Assembly (NCBI RefSeq): GCF_002251365.1 | Contig: NZ_NPJH01000082.1 | Span: 1 to 64,000, forward strand | From: Prevotella sp. P3-122 | GTDB taxonomy: Bacteria > Bacteroidota > Bacteroidia > Bacteroidales > Bacteroidaceae | Direction: 5' to 3' | Length of the DNA stretch: 64,000 nt | Part shown: one piece after another, positions 50,498 through 59,370 of the stretch | How the letters are laid out: every line of letters starts with the position of its first letter | How positions within the stretch are numbered: position 1 is the stretch's first letter | Made by a program: the position numbers and the translations under genes | Notes under the pieces: model-generated | Databases searched by the model: none | Seen by the model: only the letters and a program-made list of their open reading frames with translations | Told to the model about the DNA's origin: nothing

Positions 50498-52972
50498 ATG
50501 ATTTCCGTGACACCAAGACAAGCTATAAGACTGTTACTTATGCAAAAAAAACTATTGCTTTTGATGCATGTCATCATTATGATGGCATCACCATCATATG
50601 CGGTTCTGAAAGAGAAGAACATCGACAACACGCTGTCGCTTCTGCGACTTGAGCTTACAAGCTACCGTATCGAACTGGAGCGACAGTCGGGAATTATGAG
50701 GGAACAGCAGAAGCAGGTGACTACCACCATGCTGTCTGTGATGAACAAGAGCAGGCAGAACTCCCTAATGCTCTACTCTCAGAAAAATGGTTTCATTTTC
50801 GACCTCACATACGCCTGTCACGAGGCAACTGAACAGTATCATGAGTTCCAGAAGAACGTGCGTCCCTTCCGTCAGTACATAAATACTGCCGATGTGGAGA
50901 TATCACGCTACGACAGCCTCATCAACGAGCTTAGCATGATGAATAAAATCGGACTCTCAGAGAGGGCGAAAATTGACCGCAATGTCTGTCTTACACTTGC
51001 CGTTAACATCAGGCACACGCTCAGCGACAACCGCAACCAGATGCAGGACTACATCAAGATTTACAATCAGACTGAGGAAAGGCTGAAATACCTGAACACG
51101 TACGCCAACAAACGATATAGCGACATACAGCAGAGCATATTCAGCAACCGCGGCGACAACTACCTAAAGATACTCTCCAACCTTGGCCACCAGCTTAGCG
51201 AGACCACAGAGACGGTATCGTCAAAATACAGGCCACAGAAGAAGGTGCAGTCCGACTGGGACAGCCGCATCATGCTCGGCCTGCTCTGCATAATCATTTT
51301 CGGAGGCTTCATAGCCGTGCTCATAAATTTCGTCATCATTCGGTGGATTATCCGCAAAGCCACACTATACGAGCGTCTTGCCATTTACAGGGATACGCTT
51401 GAGCGCAAGCTCACCTGCATCAACCTCGCCATGTCCGTTGCGACATTTGCGCTCATACTGGGTGCTGTCAGGATGATTGTGGAACAGAACTTCCTCATCA
51501 TGGCCAGTGGCCTGCTCATAGAATACACCTGGCTCATGGAGGTTATAGTGCTGTCACTGATACTGCGCCTCGACGGCAAGCAAACACGCAACGGCTTCAA
51601 GATCTACATGCCAATTATGGTTATGGGATTCCTCGTCATAGTCTTCCGAATAGTGCTGGTACCAAACGACCTCGTCAACCTTGTATTCCCACCAATACTT
51701 TTGGCTTCCATTATATGGCAATGGAACAGGATAAAGAATTACAGCAATGGCATAGAGAAGTCAGACCGCTACTACTCCTATATCTCCCTGTGCGTATTCG
51801 GTCTGTCCACAATATTCTCCTGGATTGGCAACACCCTGCTGGCCGTTCAGATACTCATATGGTGGGTAATGCAACTTACCTGCATCCTTACTATCACCTT
51901 CCTGCGCGGATGGCTCCAGAAATACTCCGAAAAGAAGAAAATCGCCAACAAGGCTATCACCGGACGCTGGCTCTTCGATTTCGTATACGACGTTGTGCTG
52001 CCCGTTCTCTGCGTGGCATCCATCATCGTGTCTATCTACTGGGCCGCTGATGTCTTCAACCTCAGCGACACCACATGGAGCATCTTCCGCAAGTACTACA
52101 TCGACGAAAAGGGCTTCCGAGCCAGCATCTTCACCATAACTTTGGCAACAGTACTGTACTTCCTGTTCAAGTACGTCAACAACACCGTTACTGAGCTGGC
52201 ACGGCTACACTTCGAGAATGTCGACCATGCTACAGCAGCCACACGATTCGTAATGGCCAAGAACATAATACAGGTCGTTGTCTGGGGAACATGGTTGCTC
52301 ACCGTACTTGCCGTCTTCCACGTCAGCAACACATGGCTTGTGGTCATCTCCGGTGGTCTCTCCACAGGTATAGGATTTGCCTTGAAGGACATCATCGAGA
52401 ATATATATTACGGCATATCTCTCATGACAGGACGCATCAAGGTTGGCGACCTCATAGAATGTGACGGCGTACGCGGTACCGTAAGCTCCATCAGCTACAC
52501 CTCAACAATGGTCAATACCGTCGACGGATCCGTAATAGCTTTCCAAAACTCACAGCTCTTCACCAAAAACTACAAGAACCTTACACGCAACCATGGCTAC
52601 GAGCTTGCCATCATCCCAATTGGCGTTGCATACGGCACTGATGCCGCCAAGGTGCGCGAGCTGCTCACGAGCGCTATAACCAAGCTCACATGCCGCGACA
52701 GGAGAAAAGAGGTCAAAGTAGTATTCTCGGGGTTCGGCGCAGACTCCATCGACTTCAAGGTTCTCGTATGGGTGCCCGTTATGACAAGAACCTATGCTAA
52801 TGGAGAGATTATGGAAACCATATACAACTGCCTGAACGACAACCATATAGAGATACCATTCCCACAACGTGACATCCACATCATTGCGCCCTCAGCAGGA
52901 AGCCCGACCTTCGCCGACGATGAGGACGAAGCAATGAAGACCATAAACAACGGCAAGCCTCAGGGAATGTGA
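50498..52972 (+). CDS. Large MscS-family mechanosensitive channel
   Basis: About 824 aa. A long periplasmic helical domain (about 30-245, coiled-coil-rich, e.g. LRLELTSYRIELERQSG) follows a first hydrophobic stretch, then about ten membrane helices between 255 and 610. The pore helix and beta domain of MscS lie at about 615-800: TGIGFALKDIIENIYYGIS, then VGDLIECDGVRGTVSSISYTSTMV. This resembles MscK/YbdG-type giant members, which release solutes under hypo-osmotic stress. The ATG at 50498 is chosen over a TTG at 50489. Confidence 0.88.
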   Translation: MISVTPRQAIRLLLMQKKLLLLMHVIIMMASPSYAVLKEKNIDNTLSLLRLELTSYRIELERQSGIMREQQKQVTTTMLSVMNKSRQNSLMLYSQKNGFIFDLTYACHEATEQYHEFQKNVRPFRQYINTADVEISRYDSLINELSMMNKIGLSERAKIDRNVCLTLAVNIRHTLSDNRNQMQDYIKIYNQTEERLKYLNTYANKRYSDIQQSIFSNRGDNYLKILSNLGHQLSETTETVSSKYRPQKKVQSDWDSRIMLGLLCIIIFGGFIAVLINFVIIRWIIRKATLYERLAIYRDTLERKLTCINLAMSVATFALILGAVRMIVEQNFLIMASGLLIEYTWLMEVIVLSLILRLDGKQTRNGFKIYMPIMVMGFLVIVFRIVLVPNDLVNLVFPPILLASIIWQWNRIKNYSNGIEKSDRYYSYISLCVFGLSTIFSWIGNTLLAVQILIWWVMQLTCILTITFLRGWLQKYSEKKKIANKAITGRWLFDFVYDVVLPVLCVASIIVSIYWAADVFNLSDTTWSIFRKYYIDEKGFRASIFTITLATVLYFLFKYVNNTVTELARLHFENVDHATAATRFVMAKNIIQVVVWGTWLLTVLAVFHVSNTWLVVISGGLSTGIGFALKDIIENIYYGISLMTGRIKVGDLIECDGVRGTVSSISYTSTMVNTVDGSVIAFQNSQLFTKNYKNLTRNHGYELAIIPIGVAYGTDAAKVRELLTSAITKLTCRDRRKEVKVVFSGFGADSIDFKVLVWVPVMTRTYANGEIMETIYNCLNDNHIEIPFPQRDIHIIAPSAGSPTFADDEDEAMKTINNGKPQGM

Positions 52973-53009
52973 GAAACGCCCCGTGACGTTTAAATAAGTT
53001 AAAAACTTC

Positions 53010-53037
53010 TTTGTCAGACATATTTTCCGTAACTTTG
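53010..53037 (+). promoter_or_regulatory. Promoter of kdsA
   Basis: TAACTTTG at 53030-53037 with TTTG at 53010-53013. The spacing of 16 nt is slightly short of the usual 19-21, so the -33 assignment is tentative. The kdsA ATG is 22 nt downstream. Confidence 0.45.
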
Positions 53038-53059
53038 CATTCATATCATACGAGAAACC

Positions 53060-53836
53060 ATGCTACAAGCAAAAAACCAGCCAAAGCCGACATTCATAGC
53101 CGGACCATGCGTCATAGAGTCGGCAGAACTGCTCGATACCGTGGCAGCACGCCTTGTGGACATCAACCACACACATGGCACAGACATCATCTTCAAGGCT
53201 TCGTTCGACAAGGCCAACCGCACAAGCATCCACTCGTTCCGCGGTCCGGGATTGGAGAAGGGATTGCAGATGCTCGCCGACATCAGAGACAGGTACGGCC
53301 TGCGCGTCACCACCGACATCCACGAGAGCTGGCAGGCCAAGGCGGCTGGACAGGTGTGCGACATCCTACAGATACCTGCATTCCTTTGCCGCCAGACCGA
53401 CCTGCTTGTGGCAGCCGCACACACAGGAGCCATAGTCAATATCAAAAAGGCACAGTTCCTCAGTGGCAATGACATGCGTTACCCAGTAGAGAAAGCACTT
53501 GAGAGCGGTGCCAAAGAGGTATGGCTCACTGAACGCGGCAACTGTTTCGGCTACAACAACTTAGTTGTAGACTTCAGAAACATCGCAGACATGAAGGAGA
53601 TAGTACCCATGGTCATCATGGACTGCACACACAGCGTACAACGACCATCGGCAGGCAACGGCAAGACCGTCGGCGACCGTAAGTTCGTACCTTCCATGGC
53701 GTTGGCAGCCAAGGCGTTCGGTGCCACGGGCTATTTCTTCGAGGTTCACCCAACACCAGACTCCGGGCTGTCAGACGCAGCTAACATGCTCGAATTGGAC
53801 CAGCTCGAAAACCTTATAATCAAACTGCTACAGTAA
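53060..53836 (+). CDS. kdsA: 3-deoxy-8-phosphooctulonate synthase (Kdo-8-P synthase)
   Basis: A 258-aa cytosolic enzyme that condenses arabinose-5-phosphate and phosphoenolpyruvate to Kdo-8-phosphate for lipopolysaccharide. IAGPCVIESAELL, FKASFDKANRTSIHSFRGPG, VKKAQFLSGND-type INIKKAQFLS and EVHPTPDSGLSDAANML are the family signatures. It is followed directly, with no gap, by kdsD. Confidence 0.95.
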   Translation: MLQAKNQPKPTFIAGPCVIESAELLDTVAARLVDINHTHGTDIIFKASFDKANRTSIHSFRGPGLEKGLQMLADIRDRYGLRVTTDIHESWQAKAAGQVCDILQIPAFLCRQTDLLVAAAHTGAIVNIKKAQFLSGNDMRYPVEKALESGAKEVWLTERGNCFGYNNLVVDFRNIADMKEIVPMVIMDCTHSVQRPSAGNGKTVGDRKFVPSMALAAKAFGATGYFFEVHPTPDSGLSDAANMLELDQLENLIIKLLQ

Positions 53837-54811
53837 ATGACAAACGACAATCCAGTAAAAGAAAACGTCCGCCAATATGCCATACAGTGCATACGCGATG
53901 AGGCCGAAGCCCTTCTGGAGCTAATTCCGCAGATAGACGACAACTTCGATGCCGCCGTAAGCATGATGTTCAACTGCCATGGCAAGATCATCATCACCGG
54001 TGTAGGCAAGAGCGGACATATAGGCGCGAAGATAGCAGCAACACTGTCCTCGACAGGCACCCCCGCATTCTATGTCAACCCACTCGACATTTTTCACGGC
54101 GACCTTGGCGTAATGACATCCGACGACGTGGTGCTCGCACTGAGCAATAGCGGACAGACAGACGAGCTGCTGCGCTTCATTCCGATGGTCAGACACATGC
54201 ACGTACCATTAATCGCCATGACAGGCAATGAGCACTCCCTGCTTGCAAAATATTCAGACATACATCTGAAATGCCGCGTCACAAAGGAGGCATGTCCTCT
54301 GAACCTGGCCCCGACCAGCTCCACTACGGCAGCCCTTGCCATGGGAGACGCAATAGCCATAGCACTGATGCAGGTAAGGAAATTCAAGCCACGCGACTTC
54401 GCACAGTTCCATCCCGGAGGAGAGCTGGGAAAGCGGTTGCTTACCACTGCTGCTGACGTGATGCGCTCCGATGACATGCCGATAATACCCGAGGACATGC
54501 ACCTTGGCGAGGCCATCATCCATGTGTCAAAGGGCAAACTCGGCCTGGGAGTATCATTGTCTCCCGACAACACAGTAACAGGACTCATAACAGACGGCGA
54601 CATCCGGCGCGCCATGGAACGTTGGCAGGCACAGTTCTTCGACCGCACGGTGTCAGACATCATGACCCGCACGCCAAAGACTGTACTTCCCACCACCAAG
54701 ATAACGGAAATATTGCGCATAATGCACAAATATAAAATTCACACGGTTCTTGTCGTCGACACCAACCAGCACCTCGTTGGCATCGTCGACCATTACAGTT
54801 GCATGATTTGA
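53837..54811 (+). CDS. kdsD: Arabinose-5-phosphate isomerase (KpsF/GutQ/KdsD)
   Basis: A 324-aa enzyme supplying arabinose-5-phosphate to KdsA. The SIS sugar-isomerase domain is at about 30-200 (ITGVGKSGHIGAKIAATLSSTG and ALSNSGQTDELL), and two CBS domains at about 210-320 (ADVMRSDDMPIIP, then VSDIMTRTPKTVLPT). The start adjoins the kdsA stop without gap. The C-terminal end (LVGIVDHYSCMI) is slightly unlike the usual ending, but the length is right. Confidence 0.93.
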   Translation: MTNDNPVKENVRQYAIQCIRDEAEALLELIPQIDDNFDAAVSMMFNCHGKIIITGVGKSGHIGAKIAATLSSTGTPAFYVNPLDIFHGDLGVMTSDDVVLALSNSGQTDELLRFIPMVRHMHVPLIAMTGNEHSLLAKYSDIHLKCRVTKEACPLNLAPTSSTTAALAMGDAIAIALMQVRKFKPRDFAQFHPGGELGKRLLTTAADVMRSDDMPIIPEDMHLGEAIIHVSKGKLGLGVSLSPDNTVTGLITDGDIRRAMERWQAQFFDRTVSDIMTRTPKTVLPTTKITEILRIMHKYKIHTVLVVDTNQHLVGIVDHYSCMI

Positions 54812-56067
54812 GACACATTATTATATATATACTGCTTGCGCTCCCGATAGCCACACATGGACAGTCGAGCGACAGCATTCTCTACGGCAGGATGCGGGAA
54901 TGTGGAGTCACATTCTCGCATAATAATGCTGTTTGCCTGCTCACCAACGGACAGGAGAAATTCGATGACATGTTCACGGCCATCAGGCAGGCACGGCACT
55001 CCGTCCATCTGGAATACTTCAATTTCCGCAACGACTCCATAGCCTCGCTGCTGTTCGACATCCTTGCCCAGAAAGTTACCGAGGGAGTAAAGGTACGGGC
55101 ACTCTTCGACGCCTTCGGAAACTCCAGCAACAACCGTCCGCTAAAGAAGAGCCATATCACAGAGCTGCGCAGGCGCGGCATAGAGATATACGAGTTCGAT
55201 CCCTTGCGCTTCCCATGGATCAACCATGTATTCTCCCGCGACCATCGCAAGATTGTGGTCATCGACGGAGAAATCGGATATACGGGCGGCATGAATGTCG
55301 CCGACTACTACATAAACGGCACCGAGGTCGTAGGCTCATGGCATGACATGCACTGCCGCATCGAGGGAGAGGCCGTACACACCCTACAGAGCATCTTCCT
55401 GAAAACATGGAACATGGTGACAAGGCAGAACATACATGGCCCAGAGTACTACAGGTCGTTTAGGCCCAGCGGACATTTTCAGGAACTCAAGCAGGACACT
55501 ACCACCACGGCCTACCATAAGACCGTCGGCATCATAAACCGCGAGCCCCGCACATCAAACGAGATTATCAGGGAATTCTACTACACTGCCATAGACGCAG
55601 CCAAAGACAGCATAAGAATTATCAACCCCTATTTCACGCTGAACCGCAAGCTTAAGCGCAAGCTTGCCGCTGCAGTACGCCGCGGCGTAAAAGTGGAAAT
55701 CATGTTGTCAACAAAGAGCGACATTCCGCTCACCCCCGACTGCGGTTTCTATAATGCCCACAAGCTGATGAAGAAGGGATGCGACATCTGGCTCTACACA
55801 CCGGGATTCCACCATACCAAGATTATCATGGTCGACGGGAAATTCTGCACCGTTGGCAGCGCCAATCTCAACGCGCGCAGCCTCAGCTGGGACTACGAGG
55901 CCAACGCCGTAATCATAGACAAGCCAACGACAAAACAGCTCAACGACCTCTTCGACAAGGAGAAGAACGACAGCTTCCTGCTAACCCCAGACAACTGGAA
56001 ATCATTTCGCACCCCATGGCAACGGTTCCGTGGATGGTTTGCCCATCTGCTTGCGCCCGTCATCTGA
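54808..56067 (+). CDS. Phospholipase D/cardiolipin-synthase-like protein
   Basis: About 419 aa with a signal-like hydrophobic N-terminus (MRHIIIYILLALPIATHGQ). Two HKD motifs are present: HRKIVVIDGEIGYTGGMN at about residue 150 and HHTKIIMVDGKFCTVGSAN at about 335. These are the paired active sites of PLD enzymes; similarity is greatest to bacterial cardiolipin synthases, which transfer phosphatidyl groups between phosphatidylglycerols. No ATG exists at the 5' end; a TTG at 54808 overlaps the kdsD stop as TTGA, the usual coupling form with a different start codon. A TTG at 54799 is the alternative. Confidence 0.82.
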   Translation: MRHIIIYILLALPIATHGQSSDSILYGRMRECGVTFSHNNAVCLLTNGQEKFDDMFTAIRQARHSVHLEYFNFRNDSIASLLFDILAQKVTEGVKVRALFDAFGNSSNNRPLKKSHITELRRRGIEIYEFDPLRFPWINHVFSRDHRKIVVIDGEIGYTGGMNVADYYINGTEVVGSWHDMHCRIEGEAVHTLQSIFLKTWNMVTRQNIHGPEYYRSFRPSGHFQELKQDTTTTAYHKTVGIINREPRTSNEIIREFYYTAIDAAKDSIRIINPYFTLNRKLKRKLAAAVRRGVKVEIMLSTKSDIPLTPDCGFYNAHKLMKKGCDIWLYTPGFHHTKIIMVDGKFCTVGSANLNARSLSWDYEANAVIIDKPTTKQLNDLFDKEKNDSFLLTPDNWKSFRTPWQRFRGWFAHLLAPVI

Positions 56068-56151
56068 CCAATGCGGCAGCAGGGCGAATCGTAAGAATTT
56101 GACGCACAACCGAGAAATAATAGTAACTTTGTAAACGAATTAAAGAAAAGT

Positions 56152-57270
56152 ATGGTTAAGAACACAAATATACAAGTGGTTGATAACTTGACGGATAATT
56201 TTCGAGGTTATGCGGCATTGCTTTGCAAAATCAAACAACGGGTACTGCTTGCCCAGCAACGAGTAATTTATGCCGCTAACGAAGAAATGCTTCGGATGTA
56301 TTGGGACGTTGGCGAAATGTTACAGCAAAGCCAAGATGCTGACGGTTGAGGCAAGAAAACCTTGCAACGGTTGGCTGCGGATCTGAAGAATGATTATTCC
56401 GAGATAAAGGGCTTTTCTGTACGCAATATGCAGTGCATGATACAGTTCTTTAACGAATATAATCAGGAACTTACGATGGTGAAAGGGGGAGTTTTTCCAA
56501 TTACGCAACCAGTGGTTGCGCAATTAGGTCAATACAATTTCGCACTTCCCATAAAACATTTATCATGGGCGCATAACCTCATACTTTTACAGCAGGTCAA
56601 GGACATTCGCGCACGTTATTGGTATATGGTGCAGAGTATCACTTCCCATTGGTCAAAACGCTATCTGCAAGAAGCTATCAAACTTGATGACTACGGCAAA
56701 CATGGAGCGTTGGCAAACAACTTCACTGAAACCCTGCCCGTACCGGAAGCAAATGATGTGAAAGCCATGCTCAAAGACCCGTATATATTCGATATGCTGA
56801 CTTTTACCGACCAATATAATGAGCGTGATGTGGAAATCGGTTTAGTGAAGCATGTAGAAAAATTTCTTTTGGAAATGGGAGCCGGATTCGCTTTCATGGG
56901 TAGGCAGTATCACATAGAGGTATCGGGCGATGATTACTATATAGATATACTGATGTACAATGCTTTTCTGCATCGCTATCTGGTGATAGAGTTGAAAGAC
57001 ACGGAGTTTATGCCGGAATATATCGGCAAACTGAACTTCTATTGTTCAGCCGTAGACGATATTCTTTGCCGTGAGGGAGATAATCGAACTATCGGGTTAT
57101 TGCTTTGCAAGAGCAAAGACCGTATTAAGGCTGAATATGCCTTGCGTGATATTCAGAAGCCAATCGGCATATCCGACTACGAATTGGGGCAAGCCCTGCC
57201 GAAAGACTTCCGTGGCAGTTTGCCTACGATTGAAGAGATTGAGAAAGAACTGGAGTTTAATGGTCAATGA
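56152..57270 (+). pseudogene. YhcG/DUF1016-type nuclease gene interrupted by an in-frame TGA
   Basis: Two in-frame pieces (56152-56346 and from 56350) separated only by TGA at 56347-56349. The N-terminal piece, LLCKIKQRVLLAQQRVIYA and MYWDVGEML, is the DUF1016 N-terminal domain; the C-terminal piece has the YhcG PD-(D/E)XK nuclease core (YYIDILMYNAFLHRYLVIELK, D and E-x-K). Relatives usually read 'G-W-G-K' where this reads G-stop-G-K, so a TGG tryptophan codon has probably become TGA. An intact frame downstream without its N-terminal domain (from about 56380) could still be made. Confidence 0.8.
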
Positions 57271-57351
57271 ACTAGGGTGTACAGTTTGATGTGCAAAAAT
57301 CAGTAGCAAAGAAAGGACAAAAGTGTTATTTGTCCTGCTATTATCTACGCT

Positions 57352-57522
57352 TTTGCGCTTACAGCGCGCATGGACAATGCCACCTTACACCCAGGGTGTC
57401 GCTGCGCTCTACCCTGGGCTGTGTGCTTCTGCGCTTACAGCGCGTGCTGGTCAATGTATTTTCTGCGAACAAGTAGTCAGAGTAAATCAGGAACAGTCCC
57501 ATTTTGGGTACAACAAACTGGA
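57352..57522. repeat. REP/BIME-like intergenic element, copy 2
   Basis: Same parts as 38079-38209: CGCGCTGTAAGCGCA in reverse form at 57352-57368 and 57430-57444, a central palindrome from CCCAGGG (57390) to CCCTGGG (57418), and the flank ATTTTGGGTACAACAAACTG at 57501-57520. The flank has the same orientation relative to the core in both copies. Confidence 0.7.
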
Positions 57523-57627
57523 CACCCTATACAATAAGACAACAATAGATAACCTTACACTCGAAGCAAGAGAAGAGGAAGAATACCTACTTACCATGCC
57601 CTGCAAGGGGGGGGCGAAGCAAGATAC

Positions 57628-58224
57628 TCAAATCCTGTTGATATCCACGAGCCCGTGCATTACAGCATAGATGGTGAGGGCGGATACAGTCTTTACACCG
57701 AGTTTCTCCTGAATATTCTTCCTGTGGCTGATGACGGTGGTGAGAGCGATGTTCAGTCTGTCGGCAATTTCCTTGTTCATCAGTCCCTTGGCTATCAGCG
57801 ACAGAACCTCTATCTCGCGGCTGCTGAGGATATTGGCTTGTGCGTTATGTGGCATCTCCGGTAGGTGCTGGCCACGTCCGTGCGCATGCTGCTCCAGAGC
57901 AAGAACCGCCCTTACGAGCTGCTCCTCAGCGACATTGGTACAAATGGTGTGGAAATCAGCAAGCTGCGCATGGTCGAGCGATGGAGACAGCACAATGGTC
58001 TTGTTATGCCGTTCGGTGAAGAACGCCCTGTTCTCGAGCACCACGCTCATGTTTACGAAATAGTGGACATAGCTATCGGGGTGGTTTGCCTGAAGTTCGG
58101 CAAACGAGCCAAAGGAGACAACATCCATTATTGGCATCACCTCCTGCAAAATATGTCGCAACCCCATGGCCGAAAGTATATTCTGGTCAACAATAGCGAC
58201 GGTTGGTCTGTGGGAGTTCATCAT
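57628..58224 (-). CDS. LuxR-type regulator with degenerate receiver domain
   Basis: About 198 aa. Residues 1-125 have a response-regulator-like fold (VAIVDQNILSAMGLRHILQ), but the phospho-acceptor position, normally an Asp near residue 54, reads YFVNMSVV with no Asp, and the acidic pair is reduced to one Asp, so phosphorylation looks lost. The C-terminal domain is a LuxR HTH: LSSREIEVLSLIAKGLMNKEIADRL, then TVISHRKNIQEKLGV. It ends ALTIYAVMHGLVDINRI, very like the neighbour at 58270-59226. A -7 element TAACTTTG lies at 58251-58244 on the same strand. Confidence 0.82.
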   Translation of the reverse strand: MMNSHRPTVAIVDQNILSAMGLRHILQEVMPIMDVVSFGSFAELQANHPDSYVHYFVNMSVVLENRAFFTERHNKTIVLSPSLDHAQLADFHTICTNVAEEQLVRAVLALEQHAHGRGQHLPEMPHNAQANILSSREIEVLSLIAKGLMNKEIADRLNIALTTVISHRKNIQEKLGVKTVSALTIYAVMHGLVDINRI

Positions 58225-58243
58225 TATGGCAGATAATTGGCCA

Positions 58244-58251
58244 CAAAGTTA
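58244..58251 (-). promoter_or_regulatory. -7 promoter element of the pseudo-receiver LuxR gene
   Basis: The minus strand reads TAACTTTG, 19 nt before the ATG at 58224. Confidence 0.5.
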
Positions 58252-58269
58252 GCAATAATATGTGAGATA

Positions 58270-59226
58270 TCATAATTTGACGCTTGAAATATCAACAAGA
58301 TTGTTGACAATGGCATAGATGGTGAGCCCTGCGGGCGAGTGTATCTGCAGTTTTCGTGCTATGTTTCTGCGATGCGTTATGACGGTGTTGACAGAAATGA
58401 AGAGATGGTCAGCAATCTCCTTATTGCTCATACCCTGGACGAGTGCCACGATGACGTCGCGCTCTCTGTCGCTAAGAGACTCCTGTATGTCGGGCGACTT
58501 GCTTATCATCTTGGTAATCTTCTGCGTGACATCGTTCTGCCTCATCTTGCGCTCCATGTTTCGTATTGCAGGCACAAAGATAAAGTCCTCCACCTGTGAG
58601 TGCTGCGCCAGCCACTCCTCGCAGTTGTAGATGTCGTAGAGAGTAGCTGAGAGATAATTGTTGTGCAGTCCGTCTGAAGGCAGGTATTTGATGAGGATGT
58701 TCTTCAGCTCCTTTAGTTTCTGGTCTATCTGCAGGTGGTGTTTGGAGAATGTCTCTATATCGTAGTCGGGCAGTGGGTGACCGTCGATGAGCGACTCCAC
58801 GTAGGGGAAGAGGTTTTTCTCCTCATATACCATGTGGTTGCGGATGGTGTGGGCATAATCGTCGTAAAGCTTCATTATGAGCTTTGCCAGGCTGTCGTTC
58901 TCGTCAAGAGCCTCAGACAGCTCGTTGCGTATGAATGGCAGCTCGAAGCCAAGGTAGTATTCGTGGCTTGCCTTGAGATATTTCAGCAATGTAGGCACAG
59001 ATAGTTTCTCCACCTCATCGTTAGAGCGATAGCCGTTGATGGTAAAGTTGACCACGGCCAGGAACGTCTGGCAGTCCACTCCCTGTTCCTCGCACACCTC
59101 CCTAACGGTCTTGTCTCCAAAGCCGAGGCTGATACCGAAGGAGCCAAGACTCTGAAGTATATTGTAGTTGTCACGGATAATCGAAACGAGGCTGTCATCG
59201 GCCTCATACATCTTTTGATTCTTCAT
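58270..59226 (-). CDS. ScdA/hemerythrin-LuxR fusion regulator
   Basis: About 318 aa in three parts. Residues 15-75 resemble the ScdA/RIC N-terminal domain (GFGDKTVREVCEEQGVDCQTF). Residues 80-240 form a hemerythrin-like four-helix domain with conserved His and Glu residues in ASHEYYLGFELPFIR, IRNHMVYEEKNLFPYVE, FSKHHLQIDQKL and the later CEEWLAQHSQVEDFIFVP, the di-iron ligand pattern of RIC (iron-sulfur repair/NO-response) proteins. Residues 250-318 are a LuxR HTH: LSDRERDVIVALVQGMSNKE, then VITHRRNIARKL. This suggests a regulator that senses NO, oxygen or redox state directly through a di-iron site. The ATG at 59226 is used. It diverges from the RidA-like gene at 59371. Confidence 0.82.
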   Translation of the reverse strand: MKNQKMYEADDSLVSIIRDNYNILQSLGSFGISLGFGDKTVREVCEEQGVDCQTFLAVVNFTINGYRSNDEVEKLSVPTLLKYLKASHEYYLGFELPFIRNELSEALDENDSLAKLIMKLYDDYAHTIRNHMVYEEKNLFPYVESLIDGHPLPDYDIETFSKHHLQIDQKLKELKNILIKYLPSDGLHNNYLSATLYDIYNCEEWLAQHSQVEDFIFVPAIRNMERKMRQNDVTQKITKMISKSPDIQESLSDRERDVIVALVQGMSNKEIADHLFISVNTVITHRRNIARKLQIHSPAGLTIYAIVNNLVDISSVKL

Positions 59227-59370
59227 AACGACGTATAATATTGCAATGCAAAATAACAAAAAAACTTCCGAACAAACAAGCATTTTCAGCAAAATACCAA
59301 AAAATGAGTATAGAGTAAAATGCAATATATAGAAGAACAGAGCGTTAAATAAATAAAGAGAGATAAATTA

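Noticed and set aside
56152..57270. TGA in the DUF1016 gene read as tryptophan (altered code)
   Set aside because: Other genes in the window, such as lutA, the ABC ATPase and the 44-aa peptide, use TGA as the stop; one nonsense change is simpler.
56152..57270. DUF1016 gene as part of a restriction-modification system
   Set aside because: No methylase, specificity or restriction subunit genes nearby.
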